From an uncultured Clostridia bacterium (GTDB lineage Bacteria; Bacillota; Clostridia; Lachnospirales; Anaerotignaceae): a stretch of DNA of 53,887 bases. Under the pieces are notes generated by a model. It was not told the origin of the DNA and did no database searches. It saw nothing but the letters and a program-made list of their open reading frames with translations. Position numbers and translations under genes: made by a program. The DNA lies in contig CALCGT010000054.1 of NCBI GenBank assembly GCA_937901125.1, forward strand, positions 1 to 53,887. The letters run 5' to 3'. How positions within the stretch are numbered: position 1 is the first letter of the stretch; every line of letters starts with the position of its first letter. This document shows positions 42,105 through 51,010 of the stretch, in pieces.

Positions 42105-43280
42105 TTATTCATCCTTGAAGAAATCTTTCATTTTTTCGGAAAAGCTTTTCTTTTCCTTTTCTTCCTTTGGTGCTTCTGCAGAGGCTGCTGCATCGGCAGG
42201 TGCATCTCCATAGAACTGACGCAGCAGATCTTTCTGCCGTTCGCTCATATCTGTAGGAATCTTCACCTTCAATGTAACGATCTGGTTGCCTCTTACCTTG
42301 GGATTTCGCAGGTTCGGCACACCCACACCACGCAGGGTCACTACTGTATCGGGCTGTGTACCGGGCTTGATGGTATATTTCTGTTCCCCATCAATGGTTT
42401 TGATAATAATTTCGCCGCCCAATGCCGCCTGAACAAATGTAATAGGTACATCACAATAAATATCGAAACCTTTCCGAATGAATACACGGTTAGGCTGAAC
42501 ATATACCGTTACCAGCAGATCGCCATAGCCTCCGCCGTTTTCGCCAATCTCGCCTTTGCCAGCCAGACGGATGGTCTGTCCATTATCAATCCCCTTCGGT
42601 ACATTGACTTCATATTTCTTTGTTTTGCGTACTTTACCGGTACCACGGCAGGTGCCGCAGGGATCTTTGATGATCTTACCGCTGCCGCCGCATTTGGAAC
42701 AGGTTCTTACGCTGGTCACTGCACCAAACATGGACTGCTGTACCACTCTTTCCTGACCGGTACCATTACAGGTCGGGCAGCTTTCCGCATGAGTGCCTTC
42801 CTTAGCACCTGTGCCGTGGCAGGTATCACATTCATCATAAATTGCTACAGAAATTTCCTTTTTGCAGCCGAAAACAGCTTCTTCGAAGGTCAGCTGGATA
42901 CTTACGTTTACGTCTTTCCCACGACGAGGGCCATTTCTCTTTGCACCACCACCGCCAAAGCCGCCAAAACCAAACATGCTGCCAAAGATATCACCGATAT
43001 CTCCCATATCGAAGCCCTGACCATAGAAGCCACCGCCGCCCATGCCGCCCTGTTCAAAGGCTGCGTGACCGAACTGGTCGTACTGGGCACGCTTTTGACT
43101 GTCGCTCAATACCTCATATGCTTCGTTGACTTCCTTAAATTTTTCTTCCGCTTCCTTATCTCCAGGGTTCTGGTCGGGATGGTATTTCACCGCCATTTTA
43201 CGGTAGGCCTTTTTCAGCTCCGCTTCTGTGGCGTCCTTTTTCACCCCCAGAACTTCATAATAATCTCTTTTATTTGCCAA
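42105..43280 (-). CDS. dnaJ: Molecular chaperone DnaJ
   Basis: Hsp40 co-chaperone of DnaK, 391 aa. A J domain with HPD (KYHPDQNPGD), a Gly/Phe-rich linker, four CxxCxGxG zinc repeats (CDTCHGTGA, CPTCNGTGQ, CSKCGGSGK, CGTCRGTGK) and C-terminal client-binding domains. Start TTG 43280 (ANKRDYYEVLG) has GGTGG 8 nt upstream and matches the family N-terminus; the frame to 43292 begins inside that site. Last gene of the heat-shock operon. Confidence 0.96.
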   Translation of the reverse strand: MANKRDYYEVLGVKKDATEAELKKAYRKMAVKYHPDQNPGDKEAEEKFKEVNEAYEVLSDSQKRAQYDQFGHAAFEQGGMGGGGFYGQGFDMGDIGDIFGSMFGFGGFGGGGAKRNGPRRGKDVNVSIQLTFEEAVFGCKKEISVAIYDECDTCHGTGAKEGTHAESCPTCNGTGQERVVQQSMFGAVTSVRTCSKCGGSGKIIKDPCGTCRGTGKVRKTKKYEVNVPKGIDNGQTIRLAGKGEIGENGGGYGDLLVTVYVQPNRVFIRKGFDIYCDVPITFVQAALGGEIIIKTIDGEQKYTIKPGTQPDTVVTLRGVGVPNLRNPKVRGNQIVTLKVKIPTDMSERQKDLLRQFYGDAPADAAASAEAPKEEKEKKSFSEKMKDFFKDE

Positions 43281-43310
43281 CTTTCTCACCACCTTTTTTT
43301 CCTTGGGGCT

Positions 43311-43369
43311 TCACCCCCCCACCAGGGAATGATTCCCTGGACCCCATTTGCAAAAACTACGTTTTTGCA
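43311..43369. repeat. REP-like palindromic repeat, copy B
   Basis: CACCCCCCCACCAGGGAATG continues as ATTCCCTGGACCCCATTTG, the same order as copy A at 33196-33233. The hairpin GCAAAAAC-TAC-GTTTTTGC (near 43350-43369) follows. It lies between dnaK and dnaJ. Confidence 0.6.
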
Positions 43370-43407
43370 GAGCAAAGGGGATGTTCTTCCACCTGTATCA
43401 AACAGCA

Positions 43408-43440
43408 AAAGCAGGGGTGCCCAAGGACACCCTTGCTTTC
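43408..43440 (-). terminator. Weak terminator or processing hairpin after dnaK
   Basis: GCAAGGGTG and CACCCCTGC (minus strand) with an 8-nt loop, then TTTTGCTGTTTG. Probably gives partial termination, so dnaK exceeds dnaJ. Confidence 0.55.
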
Positions 43441-43458
43441 AAGTTATTCTGTCATATA

Positions 43459-45294
43459 TTACAGTTCTTTGCCATCGCCGTCAACCACATCGGGGCCTGC
43501 ACCATTTGCATCTGCATCGCCCTGAGCAGCCTGTGCCTGCTGATACAGTTTTTCAGACAGTTTGTAGAATTCCTGTTTCAGGGATTCTGTTGCAGCCTTT
43601 ACATTTTCTGTATCTGTTTCTGTCATTGTATCAGGTGTCAGATCTTTTACAGCATCTTTTAGTTTGTTCAGTTCCGCTTCTACTGTGGATTTATCTGCGC
43701 CTTCCAGCTTATCGCCCAAGTCTTCCATTGTTTTTTCTGTCTGGAAGATCAGAGAATCTGCTTCGTTTTTTGCGTCGATCGCTTCTTTTCTCTTTCTGTC
43801 AGCTTCCGCAAACTGTTCTGCTTCTTTTACAGCTCTGTCGATTTCTTCATCGCTCAGGTTGGAACCGGCTGTGATCGTGATCTTCTGTTCTTTGCCTGTG
43901 CCCAGGTCTTTTGCGGATACGTTAACGATACCGTTTGCGTCGATGTCGAAAGTAACTTCGATCTGAGGAACGCCTCTTCTTGCGGGAGCAATACCATCCA
44001 GCTTGAACTGACCCAGAGTTTTGTTATCCTTTGCCAGAGGTCTTTCACCCTGTACAACGTGAATATCTACCGCTGTCTGATTATCTTCTGCTGTGGAGAA
44101 AATCTGTTTTTTGTTTGTAGGGATAGTTGTGTTTCTGTCGATCAGTTTTGTTGCAACACCGCCCAAAGTTTCGATACCCAGAGACAGAGGTGTTACGTCC
44201 AGCAACAGGATGCTGCCTGCGCCTTCATCGCCAGCCATTTTACCACCCTGAATTGCAGCACCTACCGCTACACATTCATCGGGGTTGATGCCTTTAAAGG
44301 GTTCTTTGCCTGTATATTTCTTAACTGCATCCTGTACAGCAGGGATTCTTGTGGAACCACCAACCAGCAGGACTTTGTCGATTTCGCCTGTGGACAGACC
44401 GGCATCGCTCAGAGCCTGACGTACGGGACCCATTGTATTTTCTACCAAGTCGTGTGTCAGTTCGTCGAATTTTGCTCTTGTCAGTGTCACATCCAGATGT
44501 TTGGGGCCATCCTGATTCATTGTAATGAAGGGCAGGTTGATGTTTGTGGATGTTACTGTGGACAGTTCCTTTTTCGCTTTTTCTGCAGCTTCTTTCAGTC
44601 TCTGCATTGCCATTTTATCTTTGGACAGATCCATGCCTTCTGCTTTTTTGAATTCCGCTACCAGGAAATCGATCACTCTCTGGTCGAAGTCATCACCGCC
44701 CAGGTGTGTGTTACCGTTTGTTGCCAGTACTTCGATAACGCCATCGCCAATTTCGATGATGGAAACGTCGAAGGTACCGCCGCCCAGATCGTATACCATG
44801 ATCTTCTGTTCGGTTTCGTTATCCAGACCATAAGCCAGAGCTGCAGATGTAGGTTCGTTGATGATACGTTTTACATCCAGACCAGCAATCTTGCCGGCAT
44901 CCTTTGTTGCCTGTCTCTGGGCATCATTGAAGTAAGCAGGAACTGTGATAACTGCTTCTGTTACTGTTTCGCCCAAGTAAGCCTCTGCGTCTGCTTTCAG
45001 CTTCTGCAGGATCATAGCAGAAATTTCCTGAGGGGAATACCCTTTCCCTTCAATGTTTACTTTATAATTTTCACCCATATGGCTCTTGATGGAGCTGATG
45101 GTGTTGTCAGGGTTTGTGATTGCCTGACGTTTTGCTGTTTCACCGATCAGTCTTTCGCTGTTCTTTGCAAAACCAACAACAGAAGGAGTTGTTCTTGCGC
45201 CGTCGCTGTTTACGATAACAACGGGCTGACCGCCTTCCATAACTGCTACACAAGAGTTTGTTGTACCCAAGTCAATACCAATAATTTTTCCCAT
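43459..45294 (-). CDS. dnaK: Molecular chaperone DnaK (Hsp70)
   Basis: ATP-driven folding chaperone, 611 aa. The ATPase domain has GIDLGTTNSCVAVMEGG, VYDLGGGTFDVSI and LLVGGSTRIPAVQ. The substrate domain has LLDVTPLSLGIETLGG, and the tail is Ala/Asp/Gly-rich. ATG 45294 follows AGGAGG. An open frame on the opposite strand spans the whole gene and is a shadow. Confidence 0.98.
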   Translation of the reverse strand: MGKIIGIDLGTTNSCVAVMEGGQPVVIVNSDGARTTPSVVGFAKNSERLIGETAKRQAITNPDNTISSIKSHMGENYKVNIEGKGYSPQEISAMILQKLKADAEAYLGETVTEAVITVPAYFNDAQRQATKDAGKIAGLDVKRIINEPTSAALAYGLDNETEQKIMVYDLGGGTFDVSIIEIGDGVIEVLATNGNTHLGGDDFDQRVIDFLVAEFKKAEGMDLSKDKMAMQRLKEAAEKAKKELSTVTSTNINLPFITMNQDGPKHLDVTLTRAKFDELTHDLVENTMGPVRQALSDAGLSTGEIDKVLLVGGSTRIPAVQDAVKKYTGKEPFKGINPDECVAVGAAIQGGKMAGDEGAGSILLLDVTPLSLGIETLGGVATKLIDRNTTIPTNKKQIFSTAEDNQTAVDIHVVQGERPLAKDNKTLGQFKLDGIAPARRGVPQIEVTFDIDANGIVNVSAKDLGTGKEQKITITAGSNLSDEEIDRAVKEAEQFAEADRKRKEAIDAKNEADSLIFQTEKTMEDLGDKLEGADKSTVEAELNKLKDAVKDLTPDTMTETDTENVKAATESLKQEFYKLSEKLYQQAQAAQGDADANGAGPDVVDGDGKEL

Positions 45295-45342
45295 GATAAA
45301 TTCCTCCTAAAGAATATACAATGTTTTTTCAATTGCCTAAAA

Positions 45343-45921
45343 TCAGTTTGCCACCTTTACCATACTGTGGCGGATCACTTTATCTTTATACTTATAACCT
45401 TTCAGCATTTCCAGAACGACTTCATTTTCACCATAGTTTTCATCGTCCTCATGGGCCACTGCCGCGTGCAGGTTAGGGTCGAACTGCTCGCCCAAAGCCT
45501 TGATCTCTTCCACGCCAATGCCATGCAAAACCTCCTGAAATTGCATCAAAGTCATTTTTACACCTTTGAAGAAGGCATCGTTTTCATCGGCCTTGCCTTC
45601 CTGTACAGCAACGGCTCTTTCCAGATTGTCGATAACTGTCAGAAGCTTTTCCACTGTGCTTCTCACACCATCGTCATACATGCTGGCTTTCTCCTTTACC
45701 GTACGTTTGCGGAAGTTATCAAATTCCGCCAGTGTTCTCTGATATTTATCCAGATTATCCGCGGCCTGCTGTTCCAGAGCGGCGATTCTTTCCGCTGTTT
45801 CATCTACAGCATCCAGAACTTCCTCTGCCTCCACAGCTTCTGCTGTTTCTTCCACTGTTTCCGCAGCTTCTTCCACAGCTTCCTGCGCTTCCAGATTTTC
45901 ATCCTTTTTCATTTCTTCCAC
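45343..45921 (-). CDS. grpE: Nucleotide exchange factor GrpE
   Basis: Releases ADP from DnaK. 192 residues: a Glu/Ala-rich disordered N-terminus (about 60 residues), a long helix (LAEFDNFRKRTVKEKASM) and the C-terminal beta domain ending VEMLKGYKYKDKVIRHSMV-like. The start is GTG 45921 with GAGGGAA upstream; ATG 45912 is an alternative. Operon position between hrcA and dnaK. Confidence 0.95.
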   Translation of the reverse strand: MEEMKKDENLEAQEAVEEAAETVEETAEAVEAEEVLDAVDETAERIAALEQQAADNLDKYQRTLAEFDNFRKRTVKEKASMYDDGVRSTVEKLLTVIDNLERAVAVQEGKADENDAFFKGVKMTLMQFQEVLHGIGVEEIKALGEQFDPNLHAAVAHEDDENYGENEVVLEMLKGYKYKDKVIRHSMVKVAN

Positions 45922-45936
45922 GTTGTTCCCTCATTT

Positions 45937-46986
45937 CTAGGTATTTTTGTTATTCCCATCGGATAGGTTCCGTAATACGTTTTCGATATTTTTCACCATT
46001 CCATTCAGAACGGAAATGACCTGCGAATAATCCATTCGGGTAGGGCCCAAGATACCGATGGTACCTCTTGTATTATCCCCCATCTTATACGTAGCAGTGA
46101 TGACACTGCAGTCCTTCATGCCCTGCACGCTGTTTTCACTGCCGATCAGCACCTGAATGTCATTGCCCTTGCTTTCTTCCAGCATTGTCACCAGTACATC
46201 CTTTTCTTCCAAGGTCTGGAACAGGGATTTTGCCTTCTGGATGTCGGCAAATTCAGGAAAGGCCAGCATGTTTTTGGTGCCGCTCATGTGAACCTGAATC
46301 TTTTCCGCCGCCCGCATTGTCATTTCGATAGCTTTCAGTACGGGCTGCAGCATTTCCTGATATTCCATCAGTTCTGCCTGTATCCTGCTGATAACTGCAC
46401 CGTTAATCTCATTCAGGGAGCAGCCCTGCAGCACCCTGTTCAAATTGATGCCAATGTAGAAAATCTTTTCTTCGGAAGGTACACTCTGCATTTTGATGAC
46501 ATGGTTTTTGATAAAGTTATCCCCTGTTGCGATAACCAGAAGCACCGATGTGCTGTCCAAAGGCAACAAACGAATCTGTTTGATTCTGGTTCTCTGCCCC
46601 ACGGGCTCGGAAACAAATGTCGTATAATTTGTCAAAAGAGACAATGCCTTGGCGGATTCTTCCATCAGATAATCGATCTGGCTGATATCTCTGGAAATCA
46701 CGCTTTGCAGATATTTCTGTTCTTCTAAGGACAGTTCCTTCTGCTGCATCAGATGGTCTACATAAAGCCTGTAGCCCATATCGGAAGGGATTCGACCACT
46801 GGATGCGTGGGGCTGTAAGATCAGACCCATTTCTTCCAGGTCGCTCATTTCATTCCGGATGGTGGCAGAGCTGATACCCAGGTTATATTTTTTGGCAATG
46901 GTTCTGGAACCGACGGGTTCCGCCGTTTCAATATAGTCATTGATGATGGCTTGCAAAATCTGTATTTTTCTATCGTTTAAAGCCAT
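45937..46986 (-). CDS. hrcA: Heat-inducible transcription repressor HrcA
   Basis: Represses the operon by binding CIRCE, 349 aa. It has an N-terminal winged helix (ILQAIINDYIETAEPVGSRT, then GISSATIRNEMSDLEEMGLI), a GAF-like core and a dimerisation arm. ATG 46986 (MALNDRK) follows AAGGAGG; the frame to 47028 would run through CIRCE. First gene of the operon. Confidence 0.96.
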   Translation of the reverse strand: MALNDRKIQILQAIINDYIETAEPVGSRTIAKKYNLGISSATIRNEMSDLEEMGLILQPHASSGRIPSDMGYRLYVDHLMQQKELSLEEQKYLQSVISRDISQIDYLMEESAKALSLLTNYTTFVSEPVGQRTRIKQIRLLPLDSTSVLLVIATGDNFIKNHVIKMQSVPSEEKIFYIGINLNRVLQGCSLNEINGAVISRIQAELMEYQEMLQPVLKAIEMTMRAAEKIQVHMSGTKNMLAFPEFADIQKAKSLFQTLEEKDVLVTMLEESKGNDIQVLIGSENSVQGMKDCSVITATYKMGDNTRGTIGILGPTRMDYSQVISVLNGMVKNIENVLRNLSDGNNKNT

Positions 46987-47011
46987 TCCGCCGCCTCCTT
47001 TTTCCATTTTA

Positions 47012-47038
47012 TTAGCACTCACCAACACTGAGTGCTAA
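47012..47038. promoter_or_regulatory. CIRCE operator
   Basis: TTAGCACTC-N9-GAGTGCTAA, identical to the consensus, between the promoter and the hrcA start. Confidence 0.98.
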
Positions 47039-47050
47039 CTTACGTATATA

Positions 47051-47085
47051 AAGATAGCACTAGCCACCAAAGATGTCAAGTGCTA
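47051..47085 (-). promoter_or_regulatory. Sigma-A promoter of the hrcA operon, flanked by CIRCE-like half sites
   Basis: On the minus strand TTGACA (47079-47074), 17 bp, TATCTT (47056-47051). A second inverted repeat, TAGCACT-N17-AGTGCTA (47055-47085), brackets the promoter spacer using CIRCE half-site sequence at wider spacing. Confidence 0.85.
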
Positions 47086-47126
47086 AATGTAAAATTTTTC
47101 GTTAAATTTCAATTTAAGAAAGTAAC

Positions 47127-48263
47127 CTATAAAAGGAACTTTTCAAAGACGACATTACTCACATCGATGCCCCTTCTTGTCAGGCGAATCCCCTTTTCAT
47201 CCGCCTGCAGCAGTCCCACATTGATCAGTTCCGCTATCTGTGTGCCATAGACCTCGTATAATTCCCTGCCAAAGCGTGTACGGAACCGATCAAAGGATAC
47301 CCCTTCCGTCAGTCGCAGCCCCAGAAACATAAATTCCGCCAGCGCATCCGTTTCCGTAATAACTTCGATTTCTTCCTTTAATAAGGAGACATCTCCATTT
47401 GCAGCAATATATCCCTGCAGGTCATAACGATTATGGAAGCGTGTTCCTTCCATATAAGAATGAGCCCCCAGACCCATACCAAGGTATTCCTCCGCCTGCC
47501 AATAAATGCGATTGTGTCGGCTTTGTCTGCCTTTTTTCGCAAAATTGGAAATTTCGTACTGCTCATAGCCCGTTTCTGCCAGATAATCCACCGCCCAGTG
47601 ATACATTTCCCTGTCCAGTTCTTCAGATGCAGGCTCCAGCAGTCCTTTTTCGTATCTGTCAAAGAAAGGTGTACCTTCCTCAATAATCAGGCTATAGGCA
47701 GAAATATGTTCCGGCTGCAGGTCAGTGATATTTTTCACAGTTTCCTGCCAGTCTGCCATGGTCTGATGGGGCAAAGCAAACATCAAATCTACATTCACGT
47801 TTTCAAAGCCCGCTTCTCTGGCTGCATGATAGTTTTCCAAAAATCCCTCAATGGTATGAATTCGCCCCAAATCCTGCAGCAATCGGTTTTGCCATGCCTG
47901 CACCCCCATGCTCAGGCGATTGAAGCCCATTTTTTTCAGGGTCTTGGCCATTTCCCAATCCAGTGTACCGGGGTTGGCTTCTGTGGTGATTTCCGCATCC
48001 TCAGCAATATCCCAGCTTTCCCAAACCGCCTGCATCAGCTGTTCCAACATCGGAATCTCCAATACAGTGGGCGTACCGCCCCCAAAGAAAACAGAAACAA
48101 CTTTCTTTTTATGATATTCCGTCCCTCTGCTTTTGATCTCCGCTGTCAAAGCATCTACATAAGCCTGCATCATGCCCTCTTTTCCCGCAAAAGAAGGAAA
48201 ATCACAGTAGAGACATTTCTGTCGGCAAAAAGGGATATGGATATATAAACCAATGTTGTCCAT
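47127..48263 (-). CDS. hemW: Radical SAM heme chaperone HemW (HemN-like)
   Basis: 378 aa; it binds a 4Fe-4S cluster through CRQKCLYC (CxxxCxxC) near residue 13. Other radical SAM motifs are FFGGGTPTVLE and EANPGTLD, with a HemN C-terminal region. HemW proteins deliver heme rather than oxidising coproporphyrinogen; the short length and the CLYCDF context favour HemW. ATG 48263 follows GGAGT. It lies directly upstream of hrcA as in most Firmicutes; lepA is missing. The 48264-48466 gap is AT-rich with no gene seen. Confidence 0.92.
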   Translation of the reverse strand: MDNIGLYIHIPFCRQKCLYCDFPSFAGKEGMMQAYVDALTAEIKSRGTEYHKKKVVSVFFGGGTPTVLEIPMLEQLMQAVWESWDIAEDAEITTEANPGTLDWEMAKTLKKMGFNRLSMGVQAWQNRLLQDLGRIHTIEGFLENYHAAREAGFENVNVDLMFALPHQTMADWQETVKNITDLQPEHISAYSLIIEEGTPFFDRYEKGLLEPASEELDREMYHWAVDYLAETGYEQYEISNFAKKGRQSRHNRIYWQAEEYLGMGLGAHSYMEGTRFHNRYDLQGYIAANGDVSLLKEEIEVITETDALAEFMFLGLRLTEGVSFDRFRTRFGRELYEVYGTQIAELINVGLLQADEKGIRLTRRGIDVSNVVFEKFLL

Positions 48264-48466
48264 TCTTTCAACTCCTCCATCGTTCTGCTCGGTTCCCCCA
48301 AAACCGTTTCTGCAATCGTATCACGAAAGAAAAGCTTTTTCAATGTTCTTCATTCGGGATTCTTCCAAATTTCCATGAAGGCTCTTCTATACATTTCTTG
48401 AAAAACCATAAAAATAATGTTAAAATAATAAGTTGTAAATTCTTAAGAAAACGAGGTTTGATATAG

Positions 48467-50359
48467 ATGAAAAAAATAAAAGACTTACAAGCAAAAATCC
48501 AAACGTACCTCCAAAGCAATATGACCGCCGCCATGTCTATGTGGGCACTGGTTCTGTTCTACCCCATCTATCTGGCTCTTGCCAGCAACTTCCTTTCCTT
48601 CTGCTCGTCAGAATCACCTATAGAGCTGATGCAAGGACTGCTAACCCAAAACCTGGGGGCATTCCTTCTTGGTCTGGTCATCGTTTATCTGTTCTTTGGT
48701 GCCATGATCTGCCTTTGCAGGCGCATCCCTCTGGCAGCTTTGCTCACAGGCTTGTTCTTCACTATTATGCCTTTGGTAGACCTTTTCAAAACCAATATCC
48801 TGAAAGAACACTTCATGCCCTGGGATCTGCTGCTGGCAAAAAATGCAGACAGCTTCACTACCTTTCTGACTTCTTTGGAAATCCCTCCCGTTCTTTGGAC
48901 GGTCATCGCCTGCACAGCGATCTATCTGGTTTGTCTGCTGCTGCGCCCCGAACTTCCCTTTCCATGGAAGAAACGCATCATCGGTGCACCTATCCTATTG
49001 GTATGTCTGTATCTGTTCACCATGAATCCCTCTGTTCGTGAATGCTATAACGCATTCGGCCTTTCCCCCAATGCTCCCGGCGATCAAACGAAAAACTACA
49101 CAGAAAACGGCTTCATTACAGCTTTTGTGCTGAATTTTTCTTCCCTGAACATGGGGGCTCCTGAAAATTACAACGAAAAATATCTGGAACAGGCCTTTGC
49201 ACCCTATCAGCCTTCCGCAGATTCCGGCAAAAATTTCCAGAATCCCGATATTATTATTGTCCTCTCCGAATCCTTTTGGGACCCTACCGTGTTAAATGGT
49301 GTGACCTATTCCGAAGACCCCATCAAAAACTATCGGCGCATCGCGGAAAATCACCCCAGCGGCAAAATGGTCTCCTGTACCTTCGGCGGCGGCACCGTTC
49401 GTCCCGAATTTGAGATCCTGACAGGTATGACCACCAATATGCTGCCCTCCGGCAATGTGCCCTATCAGCAGTATGTCTTCGATGATATCTTCTCCTATGC
49501 CCGTCAGTTCAAAAATCAGGGCTATGATACCATCGGCATCCATACCTATCAGAAAACCTTCTATGAACGGGATCGGGCATATCCTCTGCTTGGCTTTGAT
49601 GAGTTCCTTGGGGAATACGACCTCCATGCAGAGCATCACTGGAACAGCGGTTCCTATATCACCGATGAAACCGTCACGGAAGAGATCATCTATCAGCTGG
49701 AACAGCCCCATGAAACAGGTCTTTTCCTGCAGGCCATCACCATGGAAAACCATGGTCTGTATTTCGATAAATATGAGCCCTTCGACTGGGATCTCAGTGT
49801 TTCTTCCGATCTCCTCACCGAAAGAAACCTCAACGTACTCCACAACTACTGTAAAGGCGTATCCGATTCCGATGCAGAGCTGGGCAAGCTGTATGATTAC
49901 GTCATGAACAGAGAAAAGCCCACAGTCGTCCTTTGGTACGGCGACCATCTGCCCACACTAGGCGGCGATTTCGAGCCTTATACGACCACAGGCAATATTT
50001 CCTCTGCTACCGCTTCCGAATGGACCACAGAGGAAAAATACGGCATGTTCTCGACCCCTTATGTGATTTTCAGCAATTATGACACAGGCCATACATACCG
50101 TGCAGAAGGGGATTTTGTATCCCCTTATCTGCTCACAGCTCTGCTGTGCGATTACATCGGCGCACCCGAGACAGTCCGTACAAATTTCCTTCTGGATCTG
50201 TACGAGACCTCCCCCGTTATCAGCCCCTATTACGAGCTATATTCCGATACAACAGACAAGGCTACGAGAGATCGATACATCAAACTGCACGAACTTTTGA
50301 CCTATGACGACCTGATGGGCAAGCAGTATTTGACCAAAAAATTTCTTCCTCAGGATTAA
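48467..50359 (+). CDS. LTA synthase family sulfatase (phosphoglycerol transferase)
   Basis: Membrane enzyme with an extracellular alkaline-phosphatase-fold domain, 630 aa. It has about five membrane spans in residues 20-185, then the catalytic domain from about 240. Metal-site motifs are IVLSESFWDP and FGGGTVRPEFEILTG (catalytic Thr), and VLWYGDHLPTLGG near the C-terminus. Substrates in the family are phosphatidylglycerol and polyglycerol phosphate or related cell-wall polymers. ATG 48467 has only a weak GAGG. Transcribed away from hemW. Confidence 0.9.
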   Translation: MKKIKDLQAKIQTYLQSNMTAAMSMWALVLFYPIYLALASNFLSFCSSESPIELMQGLLTQNLGAFLLGLVIVYLFFGAMICLCRRIPLAALLTGLFFTIMPLVDLFKTNILKEHFMPWDLLLAKNADSFTTFLTSLEIPPVLWTVIACTAIYLVCLLLRPELPFPWKKRIIGAPILLVCLYLFTMNPSVRECYNAFGLSPNAPGDQTKNYTENGFITAFVLNFSSLNMGAPENYNEKYLEQAFAPYQPSADSGKNFQNPDIIIVLSESFWDPTVLNGVTYSEDPIKNYRRIAENHPSGKMVSCTFGGGTVRPEFEILTGMTTNMLPSGNVPYQQYVFDDIFSYARQFKNQGYDTIGIHTYQKTFYERDRAYPLLGFDEFLGEYDLHAEHHWNSGSYITDETVTEEIIYQLEQPHETGLFLQAITMENHGLYFDKYEPFDWDLSVSSDLLTERNLNVLHNYCKGVSDSDAELGKLYDYVMNREKPTVVLWYGDHLPTLGGDFEPYTTTGNISSATASEWTTEEKYGMFSTPYVIFSNYDTGHTYRAEGDFVSPYLLTALLCDYIGAPETVRTNFLLDLYETSPVISPYYELYSDTTDKATRDRYIKLHELLTYDDLMGKQYLTKKFLPQD

Positions 50360-50364
50360 TCACC

Positions 50365-50394
50365 AAAACACCCCAAATTCGGAGTGTGTTTTTA
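50365..50394 (+). terminator. Probable terminator of the LTA-synthase-like gene
   Basis: AACACCCC and GGAGTGTGTT with an AAATTC loop, then TTTTT; the stem has two weak pairs. Confidence 0.6.
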
Positions 50395-50433
50395 TGTCAG
50401 TTCTATCTATTATTAAAATAAAAGACTTTACAA

Positions 50434-50505
50434 TTTCTTAAGATTTTCTTACATTTCCACCGTACAAAGACAATTTTCCTCACAACAGAGCACTTTTGTT
50501 AAATC
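50434..50505 (+). promoter_or_regulatory. AT-rich repeats shared with the symporter upstream region
   Basis: TTTCTTAAGATTTTCTT (50434-50450) and TTTGTTAAATC (50495-50505) recur as TTTCTTAAGGTTTTCTT (9148-9164) and TTTGTTAAATC (9192-9202) upstream of the Na/Pi symporter. The CTTA units of the first motif are 11 bp apart, a Pho-box-like period. The remainder of 50395-50622 shows nothing else. Confidence 0.35.
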
Positions 50506-50622
50506 TTTAAGAAATCAAAAGGAAAAGTAAGAAAAACAAAGCTTGCATGAGATATGTGTCTGCCAAAGCCAAAATGTCATTTAAATTTCAATAAATCGAA
50601 TAAAACAAACTTTTTTTCACTA

Positions 50623-50651
50623 TTGAACAAAAAATTGTAACGTGTTATATT
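50623..50651 (+). promoter_or_regulatory. Sigma-A promoter of the acidic lipoprotein gene
   Basis: TTGAAC (50623-50628), 17 bp, TATATT (50646-50651), about 60 nt before the start. Confidence 0.75.
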
Positions 50652-50711
50652 TTCCTCACGATTAAAAAAGATCATTACACACTTGTTTTTGAAAATTAGG
50701 AGGAACTCAAT

Positions 50712-50960
50712 ATGAAAAAGAATCTGATCAAAAAAACATCCGTTCTGGCAGTTTGTGCAGCAATGGCTTTCGGCGTAGCAGCTTGCGGCGGTAGCACAGA
50801 AGAAACTCCTGCAGATGAAACTCAGGTAGAAGAAACAGTAGGCGGCGAAGAAGAAGTTGTTGAAGAAGAAGTTGTTGACGATGCAGCAGCTGAAGATGAA
50901 ACAGCAGTAGACGGCGAAGATGAAGCTCCCGTTGAAGGCGAAGAAGAAGTAGCTGAATAA
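50712..50960 (+). CDS. Small polyacidic lipoprotein of unknown function
   Basis: 82 residues. A basic N-terminus (MKKNLIKK), a hydrophobic signal and the lipobox VAAC with Cys25 mark a lipoprotein. The mature 58 residues are almost only Glu, Asp, Val, Ala, Gly and Thr with no basic residue: a highly acidic, probably unfolded, surface tail. ATG 50712 follows AGGAGG; its own promoter and terminator show a real gene. A cation-binding or wall-associated role is conceivable but not shown. Confidence 0.75.
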   Translation: MKKNLIKKTSVLAVCAAMAFGVAACGGSTEETPADETQVEETVGGEEEVVEEEVVDDAAAEDETAVDGEDEAPVEGEEEVAE

Positions 50961-50980
50961 TTACTCCTACATACAACAAA

Positions 50981-51009
50981 AAGGCGAGGTCATTGACCTC
51001 GCTTTTTTT
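50981..51009 (+). terminator. Terminator of the lipoprotein gene
   Basis: GCGAGGTC, loop ATT, GACCTCGC, T7; it is A-rich on the left, so it can also serve the convergent gene at 51011. Confidence 0.9.
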
Positions 51010-51010
51010 A

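Noticed and set aside
41949..43874. Plus-strand open frame (641 codons) across the dnaJ region
   Set aside because: Shadow of dnaJ and the start of the dnaK end; passes through the REP-like repeat and a terminator; composition not protein-like.
44059..45966. Plus-strand open frame (635 codons) opposite dnaK and grpE
   Set aside because: Antisense to highly conserved genes; Cys/Phe/His-rich, no promoter or ribosome site.
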